64,000 bases of DNA from Trebonia sp050013875 (GTDB taxonomy: Bacteria; Actinomycetota; Actinomycetes; Streptosporangiales; Streptosporangiaceae). The number at the start of each line of letters is the position of its first letter. Position 1 is the stretch's first letter. Location: the NCBI GenBank assembly GCA_050013875.1, contig JBEKEK010000018.1, positions 16,179 to 80,178 on the forward strand, written 5' to 3'. The position numbers were made by a program, and so were the translations under genes. This document shows, piece after piece, positions 1 to 12,400 of this stretch. The notes under the pieces were generated by a model, which worked only from the letters and a program-made list of their open reading frames with translations, had not been told where the DNA came from and made no database searches.

Positions 1-684
1 GCGGAACCTGGTGATGAACTCCGGCCGCGTCCCGAACTCAAACAAGTACTTAAGCAGCGGCAGCGATTCCCGCCGCGTCCACCCCTCGAACCTGGTGGTG
101 AACTCCGGGTTCACGTAGAGCACGCGCCGCCCGGTCTCGGGGATCAGCCGCACCACCGGGTGGAGCGGGCCCTCGGCCTTGTCATATTCGTCGACCGACG
201 GCTCGGGCGGGTCGGTCTGCGCGTAGCTGTAGCCGAGCTTGCGGACGTTCGCGTGGACCGCGCGGAGTCGGAGCAGTGTCGCCTGGAGACCGCCCGACAG
301 CCCCTCGAACGCGGGCCCCAGCGCCGCCCAGCAGGTGTCGCCGCCCCACGGCGGCACCTCCTGGCAGAACAGGATGGTGGCCTTGGGCGGCTCGTCATAG
401 CAGGTCATGTCGGTGTGCCAGCCCTCGCCGATCGCCTTCGTCTGCTCGGGCTCCTTGCGCACCTCCTGCCGCACCCGGATCTCGCCGAGCTTGGACGCGA
501 ACATGTCCCGCTGCCCGGCGTCCAGGTGCTGGTCCCTGAGGAAGATGACGCCGTGCTCCGCCCAGGCCCGCAGGATCGCCTGGTAGGTCTCGGCTGGGTA
601 CTCCCTAGTCAGGTCAAGCCCGCTGAGTTCCGCGCCGATCAGCCCGCCCGCCTTGCGTACCCGCGGCGTGGTCACCGTCTCCAT
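1..684 (-). CDS. TauD/TfdA-family Fe(II)/2-oxoglutarate dioxygenase, 3' end outside window
   Basis: The minus strand reads open from an ATG at 684 to the first base of the window without a stop, so the C-terminal part is missing (228 codons seen). The protein begins METVTTPRVRKAGGLIGAEL and contains the iron-binding HxD signature in GEGWHTDMTC, followed by a PPKATILFCQEVPPWGGDTC stretch that is typical of the TauD/TfdA family. These enzymes use 2-oxoglutarate, Fe(II) and O2 to hydroxylate and so cleave substrates such as taurine, alkyl sulfates or phenoxy acids; the substrate here cannot be told. The distal iron histidine and the 2-oxoglutarate-binding arginine lie beyond the window. An in-frame ATG at 714 is an alternative start, and neither start has a strong ribosome site. 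The longer plus-strand reading over the same DNA is a shadow. Confidence 0.85.
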   Translation of the reverse strand, partial: METVTTPRVRKAGGLIGAELSGLDLTREYPAETYQAILRAWAEHGVIFLRDQHLDAGQRDMFASKLGEIRVRQEVRKEPEQTKAIGEGWHTDMTCYDEPPKATILFCQEVPPWGGDTCWAALGPAFEGLSGGLQATLLRLRAVHANVRKLGYSYAQTDPPEPSVDEYDKAEGPLHPVVRLIPETGRRVLYVNPEFTTRFEGWTRRESLPLLKYLFEFGTRPEFITRFR

Positions 685-856
685 GCAGCCATCATCAGCC
701 GGAAGCGGCGGCATCGGTAAGCGGGAATTGGCACAGCTTGGCGACCGCGAAATCCTCCGCTGAGCACAAAGGCCGCCGCGGAACGAGCGGGCTTAATGTC
801 CGGAGTTGCGGCGGTCAGCGGGCGGACCTCACGCGATGTGCGGTTCCATTGGTCTT

Positions 857-1651
857 ATGCGGCGGCAGGAGGACTGGTACGCGTATCTGGGCATTGCCCC
901 AGATGCGCCTACTGAGCAGATTGAGCAGGCGGTTGAGCGGCTCAGCGGACAGGCCACGGCGCTGGCTGTGACCGCACCTGAGCGGTCACAGGGCCTCCGG
1001 GAGGCCGTCCGCGCCATCAGCGGCGAGCTGCTGTCCGGGCCTGAGGCACGGGCGCGCTACGACGCAGGGCGGGAAACCACTGCCGCGCCAGCTCCAGTGC
1101 CGCTCTCTCAGCTCCCGCCGCCGACGTCGTCCTCACTAGCATCGAACGCCATACCGCCGCCTCCGTCGCAGTCGCCGCCCGCCCAGCTCCCGCCGCCGCC
1201 GATGCCCGCGTCACCGTCAGAGACGGTACCGCCGCCTCCGTCGCGGTTGCCGCCGCCGACGGTGGTTCCGCCGCCTCCGTGGTATCCGCCGCCGATGACC
1301 CCGGCGTCCCCGGCGGGGGGACCTTACCCAGGCGGTCAGCCCGCGGCCAGGCCGGCCGGTGAGCAGGGCGGAAGCGGGACGGCGGGCGGTGGGCCCGGGG
1401 GAGGCACACCTCGGGGCGGCGCGCGGCTCGGTGCGCGGTTCGTCCGTTTCCTGCGCACGGGGTGGGTCTGCGCGGAGTGCGGGAAAGAGGCGCTGCCAAG
1501 CGACAGGTTCTGCACCCGGTGCGGAACCGCCATTATCCCGATCCGGCCCGAGGCGGCGCCAGCAACACGCGTCACCTGCGTTAATTGCGCTGCATCGGTG
1601 GGGGTAAATGATTCTTTTTGTGCGCGTTGCGGTACTCGCGTATCGAAATAA
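857..1651 (+). CDS. J-like domain protein with proline-rich linker and two C-terminal zinc ribbons
   Basis: No named family is assigned. Residues about 4-70 resemble a J domain (WYAYLGIAPDAPTEQIEQAV, ending in LLSGPEARARYDAG) but the HPD tripeptide needed to stimulate Hsp70 is absent. A linker of about 110 residues is built from Pro-Pro-Pro runs alternating with Ser and Gln, followed by a Gly-rich basic segment. The end carries two zinc-ribbon knuckle pairs: CAEC with CTRC, and CVNC with CARC, the last close to the stop. No membrane segment is seen. Starts at 836 (ATG) and 806 (TTG) are in frame; none has a clear ribosome site, and 857 was chosen because it begins just before the J-like domain. 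The next gene also carries a zinc ribbon and points the same way. Confidence 0.7.
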   Translation: MRRQEDWYAYLGIAPDAPTEQIEQAVERLSGQATALAVTAPERSQGLREAVRAISGELLSGPEARARYDAGRETTAAPAPVPLSQLPPPTSSSLASNAIPPPPSQSPPAQLPPPPMPASPSETVPPPPSRLPPPTVVPPPPWYPPPMTPASPAGGPYPGGQPAARPAGEQGGSGTAGGGPGGGTPRGGARLGARFVRFLRTGWVCAECGKEALPSDRFCTRCGTAIIPIRPEAAPATRVTCVNCAASVGVNDSFCARCGTRVSK

Positions 1652-1896
1652 ACGATAACGCTTTAGATTTACCAGCCATGTGGGTGCACCGGCGCGGTAA
1701 TTTGCTCTACGATTTGCGGCACGACTGCTGCTGTTCCGGGGGGATGACTCCCCGTCTCCCCGGGGTCTGCCCGAAGAAAGGCATGGTTATCGGGCGTGCA
1801 AGTACCATGCCGTGGTACTGACGGGTGCCTGGTGGCGCGGTCGAACGGGGAACGGGTCAAAAGAGCTCCCACGGGAGACTTGCGGAGGTCAATGCA

Positions 1897-2742
1897 ATGA
1901 ACTGTCCACAGTGTCAGACCGCGAACGCGCCGGGCGCGGCCTTCTGCGGCAACTGCGGTGCCCAACTCGCGGTGGCGGAGCCTGCTGGCGCGCCGTCGGC
2001 CGGCTACGGGCCGCAGGGAACGGGCGCGCCGCTCGGCTACGGCGCGACCAATGCGCCGGGCAGCTACGAGGCCCCTGCGGGCTACAACGCTGCTGACGGC
2101 TACAACAACGCTCCCGGCGGCTACAACAACGCCCCGGGTGGTTACAACAACGCTCCCGGCGGCTACAACAATGCCTCGGGCGGCTACAACAACCCCGGCG
2201 CGCCGCAGCAGCCCGGCGGCTACCCCCAGGGGCAGTACCAGCCCCCGGCGGGCGGGGGGTACACGCCGGGTTCTTCCGGAGCCGGCGTGCCCCCGGTCAA
2301 CTTCGACCTGAACCGCGCGACCACCGTGGACAAGGTGGTCGCGGTCGCGACCTTCGTAACGATGATCTCGATCTGGCTACCGTGGTTCACCGCCTCCGTC
2401 GGGGGCTACAGCGGGAGCGCCAGCGGGACGAGCGTGCACGGATGGCTGTGGCTGGAGTTCTTCCTGGCGCTCGTCCTGATCGCGTACCTCGTGGCGCGCG
2501 TCGCCTGGGACAAGCTGCCGTTCAATCTGCCGGTCGCGCACGCGCCGCTGCTGATCGTCGGGACCGCTTTGCAGCTGCTGCTCATCCTGATCGCGTTCAT
2601 TGCCATTCCGTCCGGCGGTTACGGCGTATCGGTCGGGTGGGGGTTCGGCGCCTTCGTCGGCCTGCTCGGCGCGCTGGTGGCAGGGGGGCCGGTCCTCGTC
2701 CCGGCCGTTCGCTCCTACCTCGAGAGCCGCAAGGCCCGCTAG
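1897..2742 (+). CDS. Zinc-ribbon membrane protein with Gly-Tyr-Asn repeats
   Basis: The start is fixed by a GGAGG ribosome site nine bases upstream of the ATG; the protein is 281 residues. An N-terminal zinc ribbon (CPQC at residues 3-6 and CGNC near 20) is followed by a disordered stretch of GGYNNAP repeats, then by four likely membrane helices from about residue 140 (VVAVATFVTMISIWLPWF onwards) to the end. The layout, ribbon-linker-membrane, is common in actinobacterial proteins of unknown function. It sits 245 bases after the J-like zinc-ribbon gene and is closed by a strong hairpin terminator, so the two could be one unit. The cytosolic ribbon and repeat probably act as a protein-protein platform at the membrane; this is inference. 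Confidence 0.75.
   Translation: MNCPQCQTANAPGAAFCGNCGAQLAVAEPAGAPSAGYGPQGTGAPLGYGATNAPGSYEAPAGYNAADGYNNAPGGYNNAPGGYNNAPGGYNNASGGYNNPGAPQQPGGYPQGQYQPPAGGGYTPGSSGAGVPPVNFDLNRATTVDKVVAVATFVTMISIWLPWFTASVGGYSGSASGTSVHGWLWLEFFLALVLIAYLVARVAWDKLPFNLPVAHAPLLIVGTALQLLLILIAFIAIPSGGYGVSVGWGFGAFVGLLGALVAGGPVLVPAVRSYLESRKAR
2098..2202 (+). repeat. 21-bp tandem repeat encoding GGYNNAP
   Basis: Nearly five in-frame copies of a 21-bp unit (ggc tac aac aac gcc ccg ggc, with synonymous changes) lie inside the zinc-ribbon membrane protein gene. The unit encodes Gly-Tyr-Asn-Asn-Ala-Pro-Gly and should be prone to copy-number change. Confidence 0.9.
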
Positions 2743-2766
2743 TTCTCCCGCCTCACCTGCATCGCA

Positions 2767-2799
2767 AGAGGGAGCGGCCAGCCACTGGCCGCTCCCTTT
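2767..2799 (+). terminator. Strong intrinsic-type terminator hairpin
   Basis: A perfect 12-bp stem (2770-2781 with 2785-2796) around a three-base CCA loop is extended by further A-T/G-T pairs and followed by a short T run. It lies 25 bases after the stop of the zinc-ribbon membrane protein and separates it from the SGNH hydrolase gene. Confidence 0.85.
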
Positions 2800-2811
2800 G
2801 GCGTTTTACCG

Positions 2812-4344
2812 GTGGCTCTTTTCGCGAGTAGGCGTCAGGGCATAGATCGATGGGTATCTAGCCACTTCGAACCGCTCGGGAAGGGCCGGGGTATTTCGCT
2901 CGGGAAGGGTCGGGTTATTTCGAAGGTTCTGTCGCGCACTCGCACGGCCGCGTTCTACGCGGCTGTATTTGTCATAGTGACGGCCGGGGCTATTTGGCTC
3001 GCGCTCCGGGTAACCCCGCTGCAGACCGTCTCCGCGGCCGGGCAAACGGCGCAGGTCGGTGCGACGCTACCGAACGCCAGCCTGCGCGGGCCGGGCGAAC
3101 TCGACCTATTCGGTCAGGTCATGGCGACCAGGCCGCAGTTCACCGGGCCGATCAGGCCCAAGCTGGCGCTTGAGCACATCACCATCGACCCGCAGGTGGT
3201 GCAGATGCTGCGGGCCGAGGGGCCGAGCCAGGTGGAGCTGACGCTCAGCCAGCAGCTGGCGGCGGGCTGGGAGCGGTACTTCGTCTGGGAGACGCTGATC
3301 GCGGTGGGCTTCGCGGCGATCCCGCTTGTCGCGGTCGCGGCCGTGCGCAAGCGGCCCGCGATCTGGAAGATGCTGGTGGCCGGCGTCGCGGTGGTGTGCC
3401 TGGTCAATGTGGGCGGGATCGCGCTGACGGCGGCGGGCACGCCGAAGGTGCTGCGCAACGTCAAGACGCTCGACGATATGGTCGGCGTGGACTCGCTCAC
3501 TGAGCCCGGCCAGATCGGCGGCGCGCAGCCGGGGGTGCAGGCGGTGGTGCTCGGCGACTCGACCGCGGCGGGCTGGGGCCTGCCCTGGGGTCCGGACCCG
3601 ACCCCGGAGAACGAGGCGTGCGGCCGTTCGCCCGAGTCCTACGCGGCCGACATCGCGGAGGCCAATCAGTGGAATGTGCTCAACCTCGCCTGCGGCAGCG
3701 CGACGATCCAGAACGGCCTCCTCGGGCCCGAGGTGCTCTACAACGGCGAGGTCGCGCCGCCGCAGCTGCCGCGGGCCGAGGCGGCCACGCATGCCAAGGT
3801 GATCGTTGTGAGCGTCGGGGCGGACGATCTGTCCTGGTCGGTGCTGACCCAGCTCTGCGCGGCCTCGGCAGTCTGCGACGACAAGGTGTCCACCGCCTAC
3901 TTCGACCAGCTGCTCGACACGTTCACCAGAAACTACTACGAGCTCCTCAGCGACCTGGGCAAGCTGCCCGCGCACCCGGCAGTGCTGATTAACGAGTACT
4001 ACCTGCCGTTCGGTGCCGATGTCGGGTGCCTTGGGCGGGACGGGATGACCCCCGCCAAGGCGAAGGTGCTGCAGGCGAGGCTGGGGCAGCTGAACACCGT
4101 TCTTGCCCAGGGGGCGGGCCTGTTCGGGTTCGGGGTGGCGGTGCCCCGGTTCACCGGGCACGAGCTCTGCACGGCCGACCCATGGGTGCAGGGCCCGTCT
4201 GACCCGGCGCCGCTGCACCCGAACGCGGCCGGAGAGCTGGCGATCGCGCTGGCCGACGAGGAGGCCTTCCCGATGCTGTCGCCGTCCCCGCTGCAACTGC
4301 CCTCGCCCGCGCCGTCGCCAACGGTCTCTCCCGCCCTGGGCTGA
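2812..4344 (+). CDS. Membrane-anchored SGNH/GDSL hydrolase
   Basis: This 510-residue protein has three predicted membrane segments (about 46-67, 158-180 and 187-208) before a C-terminal SGNH hydrolase domain. Block I is VVLGDSTAAGWG with the catalytic serine at S250; the catalytic histidine is in PLHPNAAG (H469). A CGSATI segment and a SVGADDLSW segment fit the G and N blocks. The aspartate normally three residues before the histidine is displaced to five residues before it. SGNH enzymes are esterases or O-acyl hydrolases; with this topology the domain probably acts outside the membrane on cell-wall glycans or lipids (inference). The GTG start at 2812 is the only candidate that keeps the first helix and lacks a ribosome site. 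The 5' coding part contains a 23-bp direct repeat. Confidence 0.8.
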   Translation: MALFASRRQGIDRWVSSHFEPLGKGRGISLGKGRVISKVLSRTRTAAFYAAVFVIVTAGAIWLALRVTPLQTVSAAGQTAQVGATLPNASLRGPGELDLFGQVMATRPQFTGPIRPKLALEHITIDPQVVQMLRAEGPSQVELTLSQQLAAGWERYFVWETLIAVGFAAIPLVAVAAVRKRPAIWKMLVAGVAVVCLVNVGGIALTAAGTPKVLRNVKTLDDMVGVDSLTEPGQIGGAQPGVQAVVLGDSTAAGWGLPWGPDPTPENEACGRSPESYAADIAEANQWNVLNLACGSATIQNGLLGPEVLYNGEVAPPQLPRAEAATHAKVIVVSVGADDLSWSVLTQLCAASAVCDDKVSTAYFDQLLDTFTRNYYELLSDLGKLPAHPAVLINEYYLPFGADVGCLGRDGMTPAKAKVLQARLGQLNTVLAQGAGLFGFGVAVPRFTGHELCTADPWVQGPSDPAPLHPNAAGELAIALADEEAFPMLSPSPLQLPSPAPSPTVSPALG

Positions 4345-4406
4345 AAATGCCCAGGTAGAGAATGTCTCGCGCCCGGCGCTGTGACCCTGGCGCTAACGAC
4401 GTGAGT

Positions 4407-5138
4407 TCAGGCTGGTGGCCTTCTGCGTGCGCCGGCCACGGTGCGTCGTGCATCCCGCCACGCGATCAGCGCTGTCAGGGCCCGCGGCGAGACCACCCGC
4501 TGGCCCTGCCGCCGCGCGCGGAGCTGGTCTTTCAGCCAGGCGGGCGCATGCGCCCGCTCTATCGCCTGTGACTTGGTCAGCAGCTGGCCCGTCCGCAGGG
4601 CGTAGCGGCCGCGTGCCATCGACGTCAGCCCCAGGTCCGCGATCACCGGGTCCAGCCACCACAGCGGCCGGCGTGCGGCGTGCGCCCAGTACCCGCACAA
4701 CTCCGCGCGCGCGGCGCGGCGGACGTCATCGTCTGTCATCTCCGGCAGCACAGCGGCTGGCGGGCGGCCCAGCACGGCGAAGCCGTGCCGGGCGAGCTCT
4801 GCTCGCGTCACCCCCGACAGGCTGCGCTGGACAAGCGAGCCGTGGGTCCACATCGGGTGCAGCGCCCCGAGGTCGGCCAGCCTGCCCGCGTCCACGTACA
4901 CGCAGCCCAGGTCCAGTCCCCGGGCGGCCCCCTGGTCTAGCTCGCGGTGCAGGCCGGCCAGGACCTCCTGCCGTGCGGGGCCGACCGGGCTCCCCGTCAG
5001 GGCAACCAAGTCGAGATCACTGACACCGGGGACGTAATCCCCGGTGGCCAGGGAGCCGGCCACCAGCAGATCGGTCACCCAGCCAAGGCCGTCCAGACGT
5101 TCGGCGAGATGACGGACGGCCGGCGGCAGGTAGGTCAC
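4407..5138 (-). CDS. Nucleotidyltransferase-domain protein
   Basis: The 243-residue product carries the polymerase-beta-like nucleotidyltransferase signature near its N-terminus: VAGSLATGDYVPGVSDLDLV, i.e. GS followed by DxD metal ligands. The C-terminal half is alpha-helical and resembles the helical domain of aminoglycoside adenylyltransferase-type proteins, but no feature proves a drug substrate. It begins 11 bases after the stop of the FAD subunit gene of the molybdenum hydroxylase and is likely co-transcribed with it. Because molybdenum hydroxylases need a cytidylated cofactor, a role near that enzyme is tempting, but this fold is not that of MocA and no such function is claimed. Confidence 0.75.
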   Translation of the reverse strand: MTYLPPAVRHLAERLDGLGWVTDLLVAGSLATGDYVPGVSDLDLVALTGSPVGPARQEVLAGLHRELDQGAARGLDLGCVYVDAGRLADLGALHPMWTHGSLVQRSLSGVTRAELARHGFAVLGRPPAAVLPEMTDDDVRRAARAELCGYWAHAARRPLWWLDPVIADLGLTSMARGRYALRTGQLLTKSQAIERAHAPAWLKDQLRARRQGQRVVSPRALTALIAWRDARRTVAGARRRPPA

Positions 5139-5149
5139 CCCGCCAGACC

Positions 5150-5958
5150 TCAGCCCGTGAGACCCTCAAGCGCGCGCCGGGTGAGTACCCGGGCGAGGTG
5201 CGCGCGGTAGTCCGAGTCGGCGTGGAAGTCGTAGCCGGGGGAGGTGCCCTCGGCCGCCAGGGCCGCGGCCTCCTCGATCGGCGCCCCCGACCTGAGCGCC
5301 TCCTCGGTCGCGTGCGCCCGCAGCGGGGTACCGCCCATGGAGGCCAGCGCGACCCGGCCGTCGTAGGCGGCGACGCCGACGATCGCCCAGTCGTTGGCCC
5401 GCCTGACGAACTTCTGGTACCCCCAGCGCACCCCGTTGCCGCGTGGCACCCGGACCTCGGTGAGCAGCTCGTCCGGCTGCAGCGCCGACTCGAACGGCCC
5501 GATGAAGAAGTCGTCGGCACCGACGACGCGCGCACCAGAGGGGCCGGTGATCCCGACCGAGCCGCCGAGGGCGAGCAGCGTCATCGGCAGGTCGGCGGAC
5601 GGGTCGGCGTGCGCCAGCGAGCCGCCGATCGTGCCGCGGTGCCTGATCTGCGGGTCGCCGACCTGGCTGGCCGCGTAGGCCAGGATCGGCGCCTCCGCCT
5701 GGAGCAGCGTTGACTCGGCGACATCGGCGTGCCGCGTGGTCGCGCCGATCACCACCTCGTCGCCTTCGATCCTGATGCCAGAGAGTTCGCTCACCCGGGC
5801 GATGTCGATCAGCACGGCCGGCTGGGCGAGCCGGACCTTCATCATCGGCAGCAGCGAATGACCGCCGGCCAGCAGCTTCGCCTCCTCGCCGTGCTCGGCC
5901 AGCAGCGCCAGTGCGTGCGCGGTGGACTCGGCGACCTCGTAGTCGAACGGAGCGGGGA

Positions 5959-5962
<4 letters not shown>
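5150..5962 (-). CDS. Molybdenum hydroxylase FAD-binding medium subunit (CoxM-like)
   Basis: The 270-residue protein begins MIPAPFDYEVAEST. It has the flavin-binding motifs LAGGHSLLPMMK and TIGGSLAHADP that define the CoxM/CutM/XdhB medium subunit, followed by the CODH FAD-binding C-terminal region. It passes electrons from the iron-sulfur subunit to FAD and on to an acceptor. The start is set by a 4-base ATGA overlap with the stop of the small-subunit gene, so the two are translationally coupled; a much longer upstream reading is spurious. Length is slightly below the usual 280-290 residues. It is the third gene of an L-S-M operon. Confidence 0.9.
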
Positions 5963-6459
<497 letters not shown>

Positions 6460-6465
6460 GATGGA

Positions 6466-8769
<2,304 letters not shown>

Positions 8770-8903
8770 GCCGTCTTGACTCCTCTTGCAGGCATCGCGA
8801 CCTAGTGCGGGTGATCTTCTCCTACGATCCTTGCCCGCGCGGCGCAACCTGGTCAAACCGGAGGAGTCCGTCCCGCTTGGATCGAACGTTCCCAGGCCGA
8901 CAT

Positions 8904-8923
8904 GGTTGTGTCCAAGCACAACC
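8904..8923. promoter_or_regulatory. Inverted repeat, possible operator of the molybdenum hydroxylase operon
   Basis: Perfect 7-bp arms GGTTGTG and CACAACC are separated by six bases, 135 bases upstream of the large-subunit start. Position and symmetry fit a dimeric regulator site; no adjacent regulator gene identifies the protein. Confidence 0.4.
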
Positions 8924-9016
8924 TAATGTAGTCACAGTGCAACTACTGGCGCGTTCTCGCGCGGCCGACCACGGGGGTTGCCCGTCATGGGATTTATCTG
9001 AGGGCCCCTTCACGAC

Positions 9017-9048
9017 GGGCGGGGCCCCGCACTGGGGTCTCCCCGCCC
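9017..9048 (-). terminator. GC-rich hairpin, possible terminator of the small hydrophobic gene
   Basis: Arms GGGCGGGG (9017-9024) and CCCCGCCC (9041-9048) enclose an inner CCCC/GGGG pairing with a three-base bulge and a five-base loop. There is no T run, so function as a terminator is uncertain. Confidence 0.35.
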
Positions 9049-9139
9049 GCCGGACAGGACCGTCTATGGGCCGAGCTTGTGGGCCTGCGTCAGAGACGGA
9101 ATGCTCCCCGACCGGCGTTCTCCTATTGCCCGGCTCCCG

Positions 9140-9211
9140 TTATCGGCGCAGCGCCAAGACGATGAGCACGATGATGATGATGACCACGACTGTACCGATG
9201 CCGATATACAT
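9140..9211 (-). CDS. 23-residue hydrophobic membrane peptide
   Basis: An ATG at 9211 lies eight bases after a GGGAGG ribosome site and opens a frame of 23 residues that begins MYIGIGTVV, continues as an uninterrupted Val/Ile/Leu helix and ends in Arg-Arg before a stop. This is a complete single-span membrane peptide with a positive-inside C-terminus. Longer in-frame starts exist upstream but add a polar segment with no ribosome site. Similar tiny membrane peptides are widespread and mostly uncharacterised in actinobacteria. Neighbours are the SNF2 helicase upstream on the same strand (218 bases away) and the molybdenum hydroxylase operon downstream. Function is unknown. Confidence 0.6.
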   Translation of the reverse strand: MYIGIGTVVVIIIIVLIVLALRR

Positions 9212-9428
9212 GTGGAGTACCTCCCGTTGAGCGGCTAATGCCACGTTCAGCTGCCCTCGGCAAGGCGGTGCAAACAAATAGCCGCCGGAAGATAACTCCG
9301 TCGGCTCGGTCGGCTGTCCCGGCTCGGGCATCGGGCTGTTGCGTCCCATGGAGGTCAGCTCGCGTAGCGCCGCCTTGTCGGGTTCGGCAGCTGGGGGCAG
9401 GGCCGGTGTCGATCGCCGCGTAGCCGAG

Positions 9429-12400
9429 TCAGGCGAACAGCGCCCGGATGTCGTCGGCGGACAGAGCGGAGGAGAACGCGCCGTCGCTGTCGATCACGCT
9501 GGAGAAGAGCTCCTGCTTGCGGGCCTTGAGCGCCATGACCTTCTCCTCGATGGTGCCGGATGCGATCAGCCGGTACACCATCACGTTCCTGGTCTGCCCG
9601 ATGCGGTGCGTCCGGTCCACCGCCTGCGCCTCGGTCGCCGGGTTCCACCACGGGTCAAGCAGGAAGCAGTAGTCGGCCTCGGTCAGGTTTAGGCCGAATC
9701 CGCCGGCCTTGAGGCTGATCAGGAAGACCGGCGCCGTCCCCTCCTTGAACGACGAGATCACGGCCGGGCGGTTGGTCGTCGTCCCGTCCAGGTAGCAGCA
9801 CTCCACGCCGGCCGCCTCAAGCCGGGTGCGCGCGATCCGCAGGAAGCGGGTGAACTGGCTGAACACCAGCGCCCGGTGCCCGCCGCCGACGACGTCACCG
9901 ATCTGCTCGATGAGCGAGTCGATCTTCGCGGACGGCACGTCAGAATGCTCCTCGTCCACCAGCGCGGCGTGCAGCGACAGCTGCCGCAACAGGGTGAGTG
10001 AGCGCAGGATCGTGAACCGGTTGTGGTTGACGTCGTCGAGCAGGCCGAGCACCTTCTGCCGCTCTCGCTGCAGGTGCGTCTGGTACACCTTGCGGTGCCT
10101 GGGGTGCAGCTCGACCTCGAGCACCTGCTCCTGCTTGGCGGGCAGGTCGGCGGCGACCTGCTCCTTCGTCCGGCGCATGATCAGCGGCCTGATCCGCCGC
10201 CGTAGCTGCCCGAGCAGCTCGGCGTTGCCGCCCTTCTCGATCGGGCGGGCGTAATAGTCCCTGAATCGCTCGGGGTTGGGGAACAGCCCTGGCGCCGTGA
10301 TCGACAGCAGCGACCAGAGCTCCATCAGGTTGTTCTCCATCGGGGTTCCGGTGATCGCGACCTTGAACGGGGTGGCCACCCGCCGCGCGCACTGGTACGC
10401 CTTGGACTGGTGGTTCTTGACGTACTGCGCCTCGTCGAGGATGAGTCCCGACCACTCGGTGGCCCCGTAGGTCTCGAAGTCAAGCCGCAGCAGCGTGTAG
10501 GAGGTCACCACGGCGTCGGCCCCCTCGATGACGGCCGCCAGCGACCCGCTGCGCCGGCCGAACGTGTCGGACACCGTGACCACCTTCAGGTCGGGGGCGA
10601 ACCGCTCCGCCTCCGCCGTCCAGTTCGCCAGCACGGAGGTTGGCGTCACGATGAGAAAAGGCCGAGAGTTAACGCACGCGGGTTGCTCTCCTCCTCCCAT
10701 TGCTCCCGCTGCCGCCCGAACGTCCTTCGCGTGCTGGATCAGCGCGAGCGTCTGCAGCGTCTTGCCCAGCCCCATGTCGTCGGCCAGGATGCCGCCGAGC
10801 CCGTGGGTCCACAGGAAGGCCAGCCACTGGAACCCGGAGAGCTGGTAGGGCCGGAGCTGCGCGCGGATCGCCGCGGGCACTGGCACCGCGTCGATCTCCC
10901 CGACCGACAGCAGCCCGCGGACCTGCCGATGCCATGCGGCGGCCTGGTGGCTGACCTCGCCGAGACTGGCGAGCTCTTCCCAGAGTCCCGCCTGGAACCG
11001 GCTGATCCGCAGCGCGCCGTCCGGCTGGTCCTGCAGCGACCTGGCCTCGTCGATCAGCTTGGCGAGCGCGGCGAGTTCGGGCTTGTCGAGTGAGAAGTAC
11101 GCGCCGTCAGGCAGCAGCAGGTGCGTCTGCCCGTTCGCCAGCGCGACGAACAGCTCGGCGAAGGGCACCTTGCGGCCCTCGACGGTGATGTCGATGCCGA
11201 GGTCGAACCAGTCCGGGTCGCCATCGCGCTCGCCCGCGGAGACCTCGATCTCCAGTGAGTCCCCGGCCTCATGGTAGTCCGGTACCCGCCCGGTCACCTC
11301 GACCCGCACGTCATCGCGGCCCGACAGCAGCGTCAGCACCTCGGTGGTGAACACCATCGTGTCAAGACCGCTGAGGGTGAAAGCGGAGCTGTGGGTCTGC
11401 CCCCGGTGCACGGGCCCCCGGTGCGCCCCCGCGTGCAGGGTGCCCGTCGCCCATGGCCCCTGCGGAGTATCACCGGGCACCCAGGGGGCAGTCCCCGGCC
11501 CGGTCGCCCGCTCGGGCACCCCCGGCAAGCCGGGCGGCAGCCCGATGCCGCCTAGCACCTGCGCCTCCGCGGCCGGATCGCGGAACGGGTCGGGCAGGGC
11601 GCCGAGCGTCGCCCGCAACTCGGTGCCGCCGACCTGGTAGGCCCACTCCCAGCGGACATCCACCTGATGGTTGCGCGCGTAGGCGGCGTGCACGACGAGC
11701 GCGGGCTCGGAGATCTCCGGCGCCGTGAACGAGCCGTCCGAGGAGGTCACCGCGGCCATCCGGCGCAGCCTCGGATAGTACTTGGACAGGAACGCCGCCT
11801 GCCCGGACTCGGGTACCACCAGCCGCTCATCGACCAGAGCGAGGTGCTGCAGCTGCGCGGGCACTGGATGCGCGAGCCGGGCCAGCCGGAACCGGGCAAG
11901 CTCGCCGCGACCTCCTTCTAGCCCCCCGGCCAGGGTGCGGTCGGTGTAGACGACACCGTGGCCCTCGCCGCCGATGAACCGCAGCGGCACCGCGTCCGCG
12001 CCGTCGGCGGTCTTGATCACCGGGGCGATCAGCAGCGTGGTCTCGTCGCTGGTCACGTCGAGGGTGAGCTCCGCCGTGCCCGGTGCCGGGACGGTGCCCT
12101 GCTTGCCGCGGTAGACGAACGGCAGGCCGACCTCGTAGGCCTGGTCGATCACCGGCCAGAGCTGGCGGGACTCGCAGGCGGACAGGTCCAGGTACTTCTG
12201 GTCGCCGCCGTACCCGCCGTAGGAAAAACTGGAGTAGTACCCCTGCTGGGTGGTGCTCGCCCGGTGCAGCGCGAATAGCTCGTGCAGCAGGCGGACGTGC
12301 GCGGGCGGGAACTCGTCCCGCAGCAGCATGTAGTCGAGCCGCGTCCAGGACAGGTTGCCCGCTACCCAGCCGCCCAGGCGGCCCGGCTGCACCAGCCGGG

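Larger units (their letters stand above)
8770..9139. other. Intergenic region upstream of the molybdenum hydroxylase operon
   Basis: No convincing gene is present. The stretch should hold the promoter of the L-S-M operon on the minus strand. It contains an inverted repeat (8904-8923), a second short inverted repeat with GTAGT/ACTAC arms near 8930-8947, and a GC-rich hairpin at 9017-9048 that could end the transcript of the small hydrophobic gene. Confidence 0.5.

Noticed and set aside
160..720. Plus-strand reading of 186 codons over the dioxygenase gene
   Set aside because: It is the antisense of a clear TauD-family gene; the minus strand carries the HxD motif and family segments.
1100..1300. 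Possible CRISPR-like repeat in the J-like protein gene
   Set aside because: The repeats are short CCGCCG runs encoding a proline-rich linker, with no spacers.
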